From Citrobacter sp. Marseille-Q6884 (GTDB lineage: Bacteria > Pseudomonadota > Gammaproteobacteria > Enterobacterales > Enterobacteriaceae), in assembly GCF_945906775.1 (NCBI RefSeq), contig NZ_CAMDRE010000003.1, positions 1 through 64,000 of the forward strand: 64,000 nucleotides of DNA, written 5' to 3'. Below, piece after piece: positions 1-7,232 of this stretch (position 1 is its first letter; each line of letters starts with the position of its first letter). A program made the translations under genes and the position numbers. The notes beneath the pieces were generated by a model that saw only the letters and a program-made list of their open reading frames with translations, had not been told where the DNA came from and made no database searches.

Positions 1-122
1 TGGAAAAAATAGCCTAAATAGGCTGATTCGATGTGTTTGCGGGAAAAAAATCGGCCCAGATCCGCGAAATTTTAATCAGCGAGTCAGCTTGGGAAGAAAT
101 GACCTGCTTATTCGCACCTTCC
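1..122 (+). mobile_element. Right end of an IS5-group element (partial)
   Basis: These 122 bases match 62737-62858, the right end of the complete IS5-group element near the other end of the window, base for base as read by eye. They finish in the terminal repeat TTCGCACCTTCC. The rest of the element lies outside the window. The next four bases are TTAG, a typical IS5-type target (YTAR). Confidence 0.9.
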
Positions 123-269
123 TTAGAGAACAATTTATTGAATTCAATGAATTGTTGCTTTTTGAGGACCTGAATTTGTTTAATCAAAGAATGGCTGAAT
201 ATCTGGTGCTGTATAACAGCAAAAGGCCACATAAATCACTCGAACTGATGACGCCAGTGGACTATATTT

Positions 270-1089
270 GGCACTGTTGCAAATAGTCGGTGGTGATAAA
301 CTTATCATCCCCTTTTGCTGATGGAGCTGCACATGAACCCATTCAAAGGCCGGCATTTTCAGCGTGACATCATTCTGTGGGCCGTACGCTGGTACTGCAA
401 ATACGGCATCAGTTACCGTGAGCTGCAGGAGATGCTGGCTGAACGCGGAGTGAATGTCGATCACTCCACGATTTACCGCTGGGTTCAGCGTTATGCGCCT
501 GAAATGGAAAAACGGCTGCGCTGGTACTGGCGTAACCCTTCCGATCTTTGCCCGTGGCACATGGATGAAACCTACGTGAAGGTCAATGGCCGCTGGGCGT
601 ATCTGTACCGGGCCGTCGACAGCCGGGGCCGCACTGTCGATTTTTATCTCTCCTCCCGTCGTAACAGCAAAGCTGCATACCGGTTTCTGGGTAAAATCCT
701 CAACAACGTGAAGAAGTGGCAGATCCCGCGATTCATCAACACGGATAAAGCGCCCGCCTATGGTCGCGCGCTTGCTCTGCTCAAACGCGAAGGCCGGTGC
801 CCGTCTGACGTTGAACACCGACAGATTAAGTACCGGAACAACGTGATTGAATGCGATCATGGCAAACTGAAACGGATAATCGGCGCCACGCTGGGATTTA
901 AATCCATGAAGACGGCTTACGCCACCATCAAAGGTATTGAGGTGATGCGTGCACTACGCAAAGGCCAGGCCTCAGCATTTTATTATGGTGATCCCCTGGG
1001 CGAAATGCGCCTGGTAAGCAGAGTTTTTGAAATGTAAGGCCTTTGAATAAGACAAAAGGCTGCCTCATCGCTAACTTTGCAACAGTGCC
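270..1089 (+). mobile_element. IS26: IS26, copy 1
   Basis: The element is 820 bp, bounded by GGCACTGTTGCAAA and its complement TTTGCAACAGTGCC, and has one transposase gene. It is flanked by the 8-bp direct repeat CTATATTT (262-269 and 1090-1097), so this copy arrived by ordinary transposition into the older transposase remnant. It is in direct orientation with copy 2 at 2711-3530, and the two enclose the dha fragment. Confidence 0.97.
333..1037 (+). CDS. tnpA: IS26 transposase
   Basis: This is the 234-residue IS6-family DDE transposase, which copies or fuses DNA using IS26 ends. An N-terminal helix-turn-helix region precedes the catalytic core. The first Asp is in HMDETYVKV, the second in FINTDKAPAY, and the Glu in NNVIECDHGKLK. 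The start is the ATG of MNPFKGRHFQ; an upstream ATG would add six residues. The protein appears identical to that of the second copy. Confidence 0.96.
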   Translation: MNPFKGRHFQRDIILWAVRWYCKYGISYRELQEMLAERGVNVDHSTIYRWVQRYAPEMEKRLRWYWRNPSDLCPWHMDETYVKVNGRWAYLYRAVDSRGRTVDFYLSSRRNSKAAYRFLGKILNNVKKWQIPRFINTDKAPAYGRALALLKREGRCPSDVEHRQIKYRNNVIECDHGKLKRIIGATLGFKSMKTAYATIKGIEVMRALRKGQASAFYYGDPLGEMRLVSRVFEM

Positions 1090-1160
1090 CTATATTTTAC
1101 GTGAGAGTAAAAATTGCAATATGTGGTGGACCCATACAACCTGAAGCGAGAAGGTATATT

Positions 1161-2324
1161 ATGAGCTATCGTATGTTTGATTATCTGGTGCCAAACGTTA
1201 ACTTTTTTGGCCCCAACGCCATTTCCGTAGTCGGCGAACGCTGCCAGCTGCTGGGGGGGAAAAAAGCCCTGCTGGTCACCGACAAAGGCCTGCGGGCAAT
1301 TAAAGATGGCGCGGTGGACAAAACCCTGCATTATCTGCGGGAGGCCGGGATCGAGGTGGCGATCTTTGACGGCGTCGAGCCGAACCCGAAAGACACCAAC
1401 GTGCGCGACGGCCTCGCCGTGTTTCGCCGCGAACAGTGCGACATCATCGTCACCGTGGGCGGCGGCAGCCCGCACGATTGCGGCAAAGGCATCGGCATCG
1501 CCGCCACCCATGAGGGCGATCTGTACCAGTATGCCGGAATCGAGACCCTGACCAACCCGCTGCCGCCTATCGTCGCGGTCAATACCACCGCCGGCACCGC
1601 CAGCGAGGTCACCCGCCACTGCGTCCTGACCAACACCGAAACCAAAGTGAAGTTTGTGATCGTCAGCTGGCGCAACCTGCCGTCGGTCTCTATCAACGAT
1701 CCGCTGCTGATGATCGGTAAACCGGCCGCCCTGACCGCGGCGACCGGGATGGATGCCCTGACCCACGCCGTTGAGGCCTATATCACCAAAGACGCTAACC
1801 CGGTGACGGACGCCGCCGCCATGCAGGCGATCCGCCTCATCGCCCGCAACCTGCGCCAGGCCGTGGCCCTCGGCAGCAATCTGCAGGCGCGGGAAAACAT
1901 GGCCTATGCCTCTCTGCTGGCCGGGATGGCTTTCAATAACGCCAACCTCGGCTACGTGCACGCCATGGCGCACCAGCTGGGCGGCCTGTACGACATGCCG
2001 CACGGCGTGGCCAACGCTGTCCTGCTGCCGCATGTGGCCCGCTACAACCTGATCGCCAACCCGGAGAAATTCGCCGAGATTGCTGAACTGATGGGCGAAA
2101 ATATCACCGGACTGTCCACTCTCGACGCGGCGGAAAAAGCCATCGCCGCTATCACGCGTCTGTCGATGGATATCGGTATTCCGCAGCATCTGCGCGATCT
2201 GGGAGTAAAAGAGGCCGACTTCCCCTACATGGCTGAGATGGCTCTGAAAGACGGCAATGCGTTCTCGAACCCGCGTAAAGGCAACGAGCAGGAGATTGCC
2301 GCGATTTTCCGCCAGGCATTCTGA
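1161..2324 (+). CDS. dhaT: 1,3-propanediol dehydrogenase
   Basis: An iron-dependent (type III) alcohol dehydrogenase of 387 residues, the usual DhaT length. It reduces 3-hydroxypropionaldehyde to 1,3-propanediol with NADH in anaerobic glycerol fermentation. Visible motifs are the nucleotide-binding GGGSPHDCGKG and the metal-binding stretches GMDALTHAVEAY and HAMAHQLGG...MPHGVANAVLLPH. The start ATG at 1161 follows GAGAAGG. It is normally a chromosomal gene of the Klebsiella/Citrobacter dha regulon. Here it stands with gdrB only, without the glycerol dehydratase genes, so the pathway is incomplete in this window. Confidence 0.95.
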   Translation: MSYRMFDYLVPNVNFFGPNAISVVGERCQLLGGKKALLVTDKGLRAIKDGAVDKTLHYLREAGIEVAIFDGVEPNPKDTNVRDGLAVFRREQCDIIVTVGGGSPHDCGKGIGIAATHEGDLYQYAGIETLTNPLPPIVAVNTTAGTASEVTRHCVLTNTETKVKFVIVSWRNLPSVSINDPLLMIGKPAALTAATGMDALTHAVEAYITKDANPVTDAAAMQAIRLIARNLRQAVALGSNLQARENMAYASLLAGMAFNNANLGYVHAMAHQLGGLYDMPHGVANAVLLPHVARYNLIANPEKFAEIAELMGENITGLSTLDAAEKAIAAITRLSMDIGIPQHLRDLGVKEADFPYMAEMALKDGNAFSNPRKGNEQEIAAIFRQAF

Positions 2325-2344
2325 GTGTTAACGAGGGGACCGTC

Positions 2345-2698
2345 ATGTCGCTTTCACCGCCAGGCGTACGCCTGTTTTACGATCCGCGCGGGCACCATGC
2401 CGGCGCCATCAATGAGCTGTGCTGGGGGCTGGAGGAGCAGGGGGTCCCCTGCCAGACCATAACCTATGACGGAGGCGGTGACGCCGCTGCGCTGGGCTCC
2501 CTGGCGGCCAGAAGCTCGCCCCTGCGGGTGGGTATCGGGCTCAGCGCGTCCGGCGAGATAGCCCTCACTCATGCCCAGCTGCCGGCGGACGCGCCGCTGG
2601 CTACCGGACACGTCACCGATAGCGACGATCATCTGCGTACGCTCGGCGCCAACGCCGGGCAGCTGGTTAAAGTCCTGCCGTTAAGTGAGAGAAACTGA
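2345..2698 (+). CDS. gdrB: Glycerol dehydratase reactivase, small subunit
   Basis: A 117-residue protein of the DhaG/GdrB/PduH family. With the large subunit (GdrA/DhaF) it releases damaged cobalamin from glycerol dehydratase. The opening RLFYDPRGHHAGAINELCWGL and the segment VGIGLSASGEIALTH resemble the family. It follows dhaT by 20 bp and overlaps no other gene. The large subunit and the dehydratase are absent here, so it probably has no local partner. Confidence 0.88.
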   Translation: MSLSPPGVRLFYDPRGHHAGAINELCWGLEEQGVPCQTITYDGGGDAAALGSLAARSSPLRVGIGLSASGEIALTHAQLPADAPLATGHVTDSDDHLRTLGANAGQLVKVLPLSERN

Positions 2699-2710
2699 AT
2701 GTATCGTATC
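2699..2710 (+). pseudogene. First four codons of cobalamin adenosyltransferase, cut by IS26
   Basis: An ATG overlaps the A of the gdrB stop and reads MYRI before IS26 begins. In the Klebsiella dha cluster the gene after gdrB is a PduO-type cob(I)alamin adenosyltransferase that starts MYRIYTRTG. Four codons match, so the assignment rests on gene order as much as on sequence. Confidence 0.6.
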
Positions 2711-3530
2711 GGCACTGTTGCAAATAGTCGGTGGTGATAAACTTATCATCCCCTTTTGCTGATGGAGCTGCACATGAACCCATTCAAAGGCCGGCATTTT
2801 CAGCGTGACATCATTCTGTGGGCCGTACGCTGGTACTGCAAATACGGCATCAGTTACCGTGAGCTGCAGGAGATGCTGGCTGAACGCGGAGTGAATGTCG
2901 ATCACTCCACGATTTACCGCTGGGTTCAGCGTTATGCGCCTGAAATGGAAAAACGGCTGCGCTGGTACTGGCGTAACCCTTCCGATCTTTGCCCGTGGCA
3001 CATGGATGAAACCTACGTGAAGGTCAATGGCCGCTGGGCGTATCTGTACCGGGCCGTCGACAGCCGGGGCCGCACTGTCGATTTTTATCTCTCCTCCCGT
3101 CGTAACAGCAAAGCTGCATACCGGTTTCTGGGTAAAATCCTCAACAACGTGAAGAAGTGGCAGATCCCGCGATTCATCAACACGGATAAAGCGCCCGCCT
3201 ATGGTCGCGCGCTTGCTCTGCTCAAACGCGAAGGCCGGTGCCCGTCTGACGTTGAACACCGACAGATTAAGTACCGGAACAACGTGATTGAATGCGATCA
3301 TGGCAAACTGAAACGGATAATCGGCGCCACGCTGGGATTTAAATCCATGAAGACGGCTTACGCCACCATCAAAGGTATTGAGGTGATGCGTGCACTACGC
3401 AAAGGCCAGGCCTCAGCATTTTATTATGGTGATCCCCTGGGCGAAATGCGCCTGGTAAGCAGAGTTTTTGAAATGTAAGGCCTTTGAATAAGACAAAAGG
3501 CTGCCTCATCGCTAACTTTGCAACAGTGCC
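2711..3530 (+). mobile_element. IS26: IS26, copy 2
   Basis: The element is 820 bp with the same ends and orientation as copy 1. Its flanks differ (ATCGTATC on the left, GGTAAGAT on the right), so no target duplication exists. The right side joins a truncated arsB. This is the expected outcome of IS26-mediated deletion or of fusion between two DNA molecules. Confidence 0.97.
2774..3478 (+). CDS. tnpA: IS26 transposase
   Basis: This is the second copy of the 234-residue IS6-family DDE transposase, with the same HMDETYV, NTDKAP and ECDHGK motifs as the copy at 333-1037. It sits between the dha fragment and the broken arsB and is intact. Confidence 0.96.
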   Translation: MNPFKGRHFQRDIILWAVRWYCKYGISYRELQEMLAERGVNVDHSTIYRWVQRYAPEMEKRLRWYWRNPSDLCPWHMDETYVKVNGRWAYLYRAVDSRGRTVDFYLSSRRNSKAAYRFLGKILNNVKKWQIPRFINTDKAPAYGRALALLKREGRCPSDVEHRQIKYRNNVIECDHGKLKRIIGATLGFKSMKTAYATIKGIEVMRALRKGQASAFYYGDPLGEMRLVSRVFEM

Positions 3531-3757
3531 GGTAAGATCAACCATTTAATCCGCTTACCCATAATAATCACGGCAATAAAGGTCGCCGTCGCATTCCAGA
3601 TGATATTCCACACTACAGGGATATCACCAAAATGGACTACATCAGATATCAGCGCCAGTACCGCGCCCAGCGTCGCACTCCAGCCGATCCCTAATCCCTT
3701 CGGTTGCCAGATAACCAAAACGATGGTCAGGACAAAAATAGCGCCTGCCAGTAACAT
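3531..3757 (-). pseudogene. arsB: arsB, N-terminal stump (arsenite efflux pump)
   Basis: The reading frame starts at 3757 with MLLAGAIFVLTIVLVIWQPK, the beginning of the about 429-residue ArsB arsenite antiporter. It matches for roughly 65 residues, covering the first membrane segments, then changes at VIIMGKRIKWLIL where ArsB would continue VIIISLLLDE. IS26 follows. The last about 31 bases (3531-3561) are therefore foreign filler. More than 80% of the pump and all of arsC are missing, so the operon cannot export arsenite by itself. Confidence 0.9.
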
Positions 3758-3804
3758 AAATCCTCCAGACAGGACGGCTTTGCCGCCCTGTATATACAAA
3801 AAAA

Positions 3805-5556
3805 TTAAACGGCCAGCTCTCTGAGTTTCTCGATGCCAGTGGGCTCTGCAGCCATTACCGGTACTAACGCTATGCAGCTTGCATGCTGGTTTTTCACAAC
3901 CTCGATTTGAGGAAGCTCTTGTCGGGCGCGCTGGCAAAGCAGCGGCGATTGCGTCTGTGCAATCGAAAGGCTGTTATTGATAATCCAGCCCCAGGGATGA
4001 ATCCCCGCACGTTCAAGATCGGACTGCAGGTTTGCCGCTTCCAGTACAGGTGTGGTTTCAGGCAGAGTGACCAGCAAGACTTTGGTACGTTCCGGGTCCT
4101 GAAGCTGCATCATCGGAGTGGTAAAATGACCTTTATCCTCCATCTTCCTGGCAATCTCACGGTGATAAGCCCCGGTCGCATCAAGCAGTAATAGCGTATG
4201 CCCGGTCGGTGCCGTATCCATGACCACAAACCGTTTGCCTGCTTCACGGATGACGCGTGAGAACGCCTGGAACACCGCAATCTCTTCTGTGCAAGGAGAA
4301 CGTAAATCCTCTTCGAGCAGCCGCTTCCCGGCCTCATCCAGATCCCTGCCTTTCGTCTCAAGAACATGCTGACGATAGCGTTCAGTTTCATCGTGAGGGT
4401 TGATTCGGCCGACCTGCAGATTTTTAAGGCTGCCATTGAGCGTTGTACTGAGATGTGCAGCAGGATCTGAGGTGGTGAGATGCACATCAAAACCCTTATC
4501 CGCCAGACTGACGGCGATAGCCGCAGCCATTGTGGTTTTACCCACACCACCTTTGCCCATCAGCATAATCAAACCGTGTTCACTGCGGGCGATATCATCA
4601 ACCAGGACAGACAACGACATATTCTCTGGCTTGTTCTGTGTGCTTTGTTCAGGAAGCGATGTTATCTCAGCGTGTTCGTTGAGCAGGCCTTTCAATGCGG
4701 ACACACCAACCATGTTCAGCGGCTGAAGGTATAAGTTGTCTGTCGGCAAATCAGATAATCTGGCAGGAAGATTTGCCAGCGCCTCTTGCTCCCGTTGCCA
4801 TATTGCAGCGGCCAGTGCATCACGTTCTGTTTCGCTCGCAGGCAGGACACCGTTAATGACTAAATACTGATTTTTAAGGCCAATAGCTGATAATTCGCCA
4901 TGAGTACGAGCGACTTCCTGCAGTGTTGATTTTTGCAATCGCGCGACCAGCACAAGGCGAGTTCGTTCAGGATCGGATAATGCCTCAACCGCATGAGCAT
5001 ATTGCTCACGCTGCTTTTCCAGCCCCGCCATCGGCCCAAGACAGGAAGCACCATCTGGGTTACTTTCGATGAAGCTGCTCCAGGCTCCGGGAAGCTGAAG
5101 AAGGCGAATAGTGTGGCCCGTTGGGGCAGTATCAAAAATGATGTGATCGAAGCGGGTCAGCAGAGAAGCGTCGGTCAGTAAGCCAGTAAACTCGTCGAAC
5201 GCAGCAATCTCTGTCGTACAAGCTCCTGAAAGCTGTTCACTGATGCTGTTAACAACGTCATCAGGCAAAAGACCTTTAATAGGGTCAACGATTCTGGCGC
5301 GGTATTGCTGGGCGGCATCCTGCGGGTCAATCTCCAGAGCCGAAAGACCAGACACAGCAGTCACGGGCTGGATAGTTTTCCCGATAGTCTGATCGAATAC
5401 CTGACCAACGTTAGAAGCCGGATCGGTACTGACAAGCAGGACGCGCTTGCCCTGTTCTGCCAGGCGTATAGCTGTAGCGCAGGAAATTGAGGTTTTACCT
5501 ACTCCTCCTTTGCCAGTGAAAAACAGGTAAGGCGGGATATTCTGTAAAAAATGCAT
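3805..5556 (-). CDS. arsA: Arsenite-stimulated ATPase ArsA
   Basis: A 583-residue cytoplasmic ATPase, full length for the family. It has two homologous halves, each with a deviant Walker A loop (FTGKGGVGKTS near residue 13 and MGKGGVGKTT near 330) and a DTAPTGHT switch motif. Metal-binding cysteines are in SGACTTEIAAF and RSPCTEEIAVF. ArsA normally energises ArsB, and ArsD hands it arsenite. The start is MHFLQNIPPY; the longer frame would begin inside the arsD gap. The downstream arsB is truncated, leaving ArsA without its local membrane partner. Confidence 0.96.
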   Translation of the reverse strand: MHFLQNIPPYLFFTGKGGVGKTSISCATAIRLAEQGKRVLLVSTDPASNVGQVFDQTIGKTIQPVTAVSGLSALEIDPQDAAQQYRARIVDPIKGLLPDDVVNSISEQLSGACTTEIAAFDEFTGLLTDASLLTRFDHIIFDTAPTGHTIRLLQLPGAWSSFIESNPDGASCLGPMAGLEKQREQYAHAVEALSDPERTRLVLVARLQKSTLQEVARTHGELSAIGLKNQYLVINGVLPASETERDALAAAIWQREQEALANLPARLSDLPTDNLYLQPLNMVGVSALKGLLNEHAEITSLPEQSTQNKPENMSLSVLVDDIARSEHGLIMLMGKGGVGKTTMAAAIAVSLADKGFDVHLTTSDPAAHLSTTLNGSLKNLQVGRINPHDETERYRQHVLETKGRDLDEAGKRLLEEDLRSPCTEEIAVFQAFSRVIREAGKRFVVMDTAPTGHTLLLLDATGAYHREIARKMEDKGHFTTPMMQLQDPERTKVLLVTLPETTPVLEAANLQSDLERAGIHPWGWIINNSLSIAQTQSPLLCQRARQELPQIEVVKNQHASCIALVPVMAAEPTGIEKLRELAV

Positions 5557-5573
5557 ATGTTCTCCTGACATAC

Positions 5574-5936
5574 TCAACAACAGGAAGTGTTACCACCACA
5601 GCAGCTTGTCGGAGCCACGCCCACTTTCTCCAGCGGAATACCTAACCAGCGAGCCAGTTCAGCACGTTTGGGATAACGCCCTGCCATCACCGTTTCGCCA
5701 TCCAGCAACAGCAGCGGAAGCCCTTCGGCTCCAGAAGCTTCAAGGAATGCTTTCGCTTTAGCGTTCTCAACGAAGCTCATCGGCTGTTGCGCCAGGTTGT
5801 AACGTTCGATCTGAACCCCACGCCCTTTCAGCCATTGCACATCAGCAGAAAAATCGACCAGAACCTGATCAACATCTGAACCACAAACGCCGGTACTGCA
5901 GCACATCGCCGGATCAAACACGGTTAACGTTTTCAT
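5574..5936 (-). CDS. arsD: Arsenite metallochaperone and weak repressor ArsD
   Basis: A 120-residue protein that passes arsenite to ArsA and acts as a secondary repressor of the ars operon. The key cysteines are present: MCCSTGVC (Cys12, 13, 18) and the C-terminal vicinal pairs in SCCGGNTSCC. It lies between arsR and arsA on the same strand, 17 bp before arsA. Confidence 0.96.
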   Translation of the reverse strand: MKTLTVFDPAMCCSTGVCGSDVDQVLVDFSADVQWLKGRGVQIERYNLAQQPMSFVENAKAKAFLEASGAEGLPLLLLDGETVMAGRYPKRAELARWLGIPLEKVGVAPTSCCGGNTSCC

Positions 5937-5983
5937 CTTTGATACCTCACATTCGTAAAATCATATATGTTCAGGCAAATTTT

Positions 5984-6337
5984 TTAGATACAAACAGCCT
6001 TACCGCTTCCAGAGCAGTTGGCTGATGCCAGCTTACGGGCGATGGTCTGCACGTCGTCCTGTTGGCTTAACCAGGCCTGCTCAATCACCTGAGCGGCCCA
6101 GGAAGGAATATGTGGGGATAAGCGGTAGTGAACCCACTTGCCCTGTTTGCGATCCAGCAACAGTCCACATTCCCGAAGCATCGCCAGATGGCGGGAGATC
6201 TTGGGTTGTGACTGTTCCAGTGCCGTGCAGAGATCGCACACGCATAGCTCTCCCATCTCTCTGAGCAGCAGTACGATACCCAGACGGGTCTCATCAGATA
6301 GGATTTTGAAAAGTTGTAGGGATGAAATTTGTGTCAT
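5984..6337 (-). CDS. arsR: Arsenical-responsive repressor ArsR
   Basis: A 117-residue SmtB/ArsR-family winged-helix repressor. The arsenite site is visible as ELCVCDLC, followed by the recognition helix SQPKISRHLAMLRE. It is the first gene of arsR-arsD-arsA-(arsB'), transcribed leftward. Arsenite or antimonite binding to the cysteines releases it from the promoter dyad just upstream. Confidence 0.96.
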   Translation of the reverse strand: MTQISSLQLFKILSDETRLGIVLLLREMGELCVCDLCTALEQSQPKISRHLAMLRECGLLLDRKQGKWVHYRLSPHIPSWAAQVIEQAWLSQQDDVQTIARKLASANCSGSGKAVCI

Positions 6338-6390
6338 TATACTCTCCTGCTTTGAATGGCGAGTTTCGCGCTTCTGAGGCTAAAAGTCAA

Positions 6391-6410
6391 AAAACACATA
6401 TGTTTTTTCG
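6391..6410 (-). promoter_or_regulatory. Probable ArsR operator
   Basis: A small dyad (AAAACACATATGTTTT) lies about 55-75 bp upstream of the arsR start in an AT-rich stretch. Its position and symmetry fit an ArsR operator. The call rests on symmetry and place only. Confidence 0.45.
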
Positions 6411-6512
6411 TATCTATATGGGAGGGCTATTTCATGTAAGGATAGAAAACATGCTCTGTGGAGTGGGGGACAAATAGTCGTTGTTGGCTTCACGGCTACA
6501 TTGTAGTGAAGC

Positions 6513-6541
6513 ATAAAAAAAACGCTCCCGGGCAGGAGCGT
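6513..6541 (-). terminator. Terminator after pcoE
   Basis: On the minus strand a 7-bp perfect stem ACGCTCC/GGAGCGT with a short loop is followed by a run of eight T. It lies 51 bp beyond the pcoE stop and separates pcoE from the ars promoter region. Confidence 0.85.
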
Positions 6542-6591
6542 AAGCCAGTGAATTTGGCGTCAAATGAGGGTCTTACAAGTGGAGCTGCGGG

Positions 6592-7026
6592 TTAATTCTG
6601 GGTGATCTGACTGCGATGCTTTTCAGCCTGCTGCTGGTGAACAACGGAAGACTGACCATTATTCGCCTTCTCATGCACTACTGCGGCCTTCTCATGCTCG
6701 CTCATTTCAGAAAATGACTTTGCTGTTTCGTTGGTAGCCCCTGGTTTAGCATTCATCATTTTTTTATGCATTTCAGCCATGTCCTGGTGAGCGGCAGAAT
6801 TACTGTTTTGCATCATTTCATGGGACATTGCTGCCTTATCGTGGTCATTCATATCCATCATTTTCATGCTCTCTCCCTCAACTGTGCTTTTAACAGTTGA
6901 AGACTGCATCTGATGGGCCGGTGCCTGGGCATTATTTACCTGGTCATGCATGTTCATTGTCTCTGAAGCCATGGCAGATGAAGCGACAGCCATCATGGCA
7001 ATAAAGGATACAAGAATCTTTTTCAT
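6592..7026 (-). CDS. pcoE: Periplasmic copper-binding protein PcoE
   Basis: A 144-residue secreted protein that sponges copper (or silver) in the periplasm. A signal peptide (MKKILVSFIAMMAVASSAMA) precedes a repeat-rich body with His and Met clusters such as MNMHDQVNNAQAPAHQMQ, MKMMDMNDHDKAAM and MAEMHKKMM. It ends with a SEMSEHEKAAVVHEK repeat related to SilE. The start is the signal-peptide Met; an upstream frame adds 11 residues without sense. It has its own promoter region with a TGACA-n4-TGTCA dyad and its own terminator, so it is a separate unit from pcoABCDRS. Confidence 0.94.
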   Translation of the reverse strand: MKKILVSFIAMMAVASSAMASETMNMHDQVNNAQAPAHQMQSSTVKSTVEGESMKMMDMNDHDKAAMSHEMMQNSNSAAHQDMAEMHKKMMNAKPGATNETAKSFSEMSEHEKAAVVHEKANNGQSSVVHQQQAEKHRSQITQN

Positions 7027-7190
7027 GGTTGGGTCTCCGGTGTTTTCATACCCGAACAATCAATGCTAAAGCATTTGATTACAGGGCTGGTTAATCATCA
7101 CTCCAGGAACCGGGCGATTGGGTTATCACGCTGGTCCTGATTTATGACTGATTATAAAAAACCGCCTCTGTTTATCGCGTGACTGAATGA

Positions 7191-7204
7191 TGACAATTTT
7201 GTCA
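7191..7204 (-). promoter_or_regulatory. CusR/SilR-type box before pcoE
   Basis: The perfect dyad TGACAATTTTGTCA lies about 165 bp upstream of pcoE, between pcoS and pcoE. It has the same form as the dyads at 24900 and 27149 in the sil genes. In E. coli, pcoE is known to be driven by the chromosomal CusRS pair rather than PcoRS, and this box agrees with that. Confidence 0.75.
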
Positions 7205-7232
7205 CCTTTCAGGTTTCTCCTGAATAACGGGA

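Larger units (their letters stand above)
123..1144 (+). pseudogene. C-terminal remnant of an integrase-core transposase, split by IS26
   Basis: Reading from 123 gives an IS481/IS3-like transposase tail with the segments EFNELLLFEDLNLFNQRMAE and YNSKRPHKSLELMTPVDYI. IS26 interrupts it after 269. Removing IS26 and one copy of the 8-bp duplication lets the frame run on from 1098 to a stop at 1142-1144 (about 17 further residues ending MWWTHTT). The N-terminal part is lost at the IS5 boundary. The exact IS family is not certain. Confidence 0.7.

Noticed and set aside
180..860. Long minus-strand frames opposite both IS26 transposases
   Set aside because: They mirror the known transposase, repeat exactly in both copies and have no homology I know.
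1071..2189. A 372-codon minus-strand frame opposite dhaT
   Set aside because: It is a shadow of an intact dehydrogenase gene in GC-rich DNA and has no sensible protein features.
2703..3538. Target duplication around IS26 copy 2
   Set aside because: The 8-bp flanks ATCGTATC and GGTAAGAT do not match.
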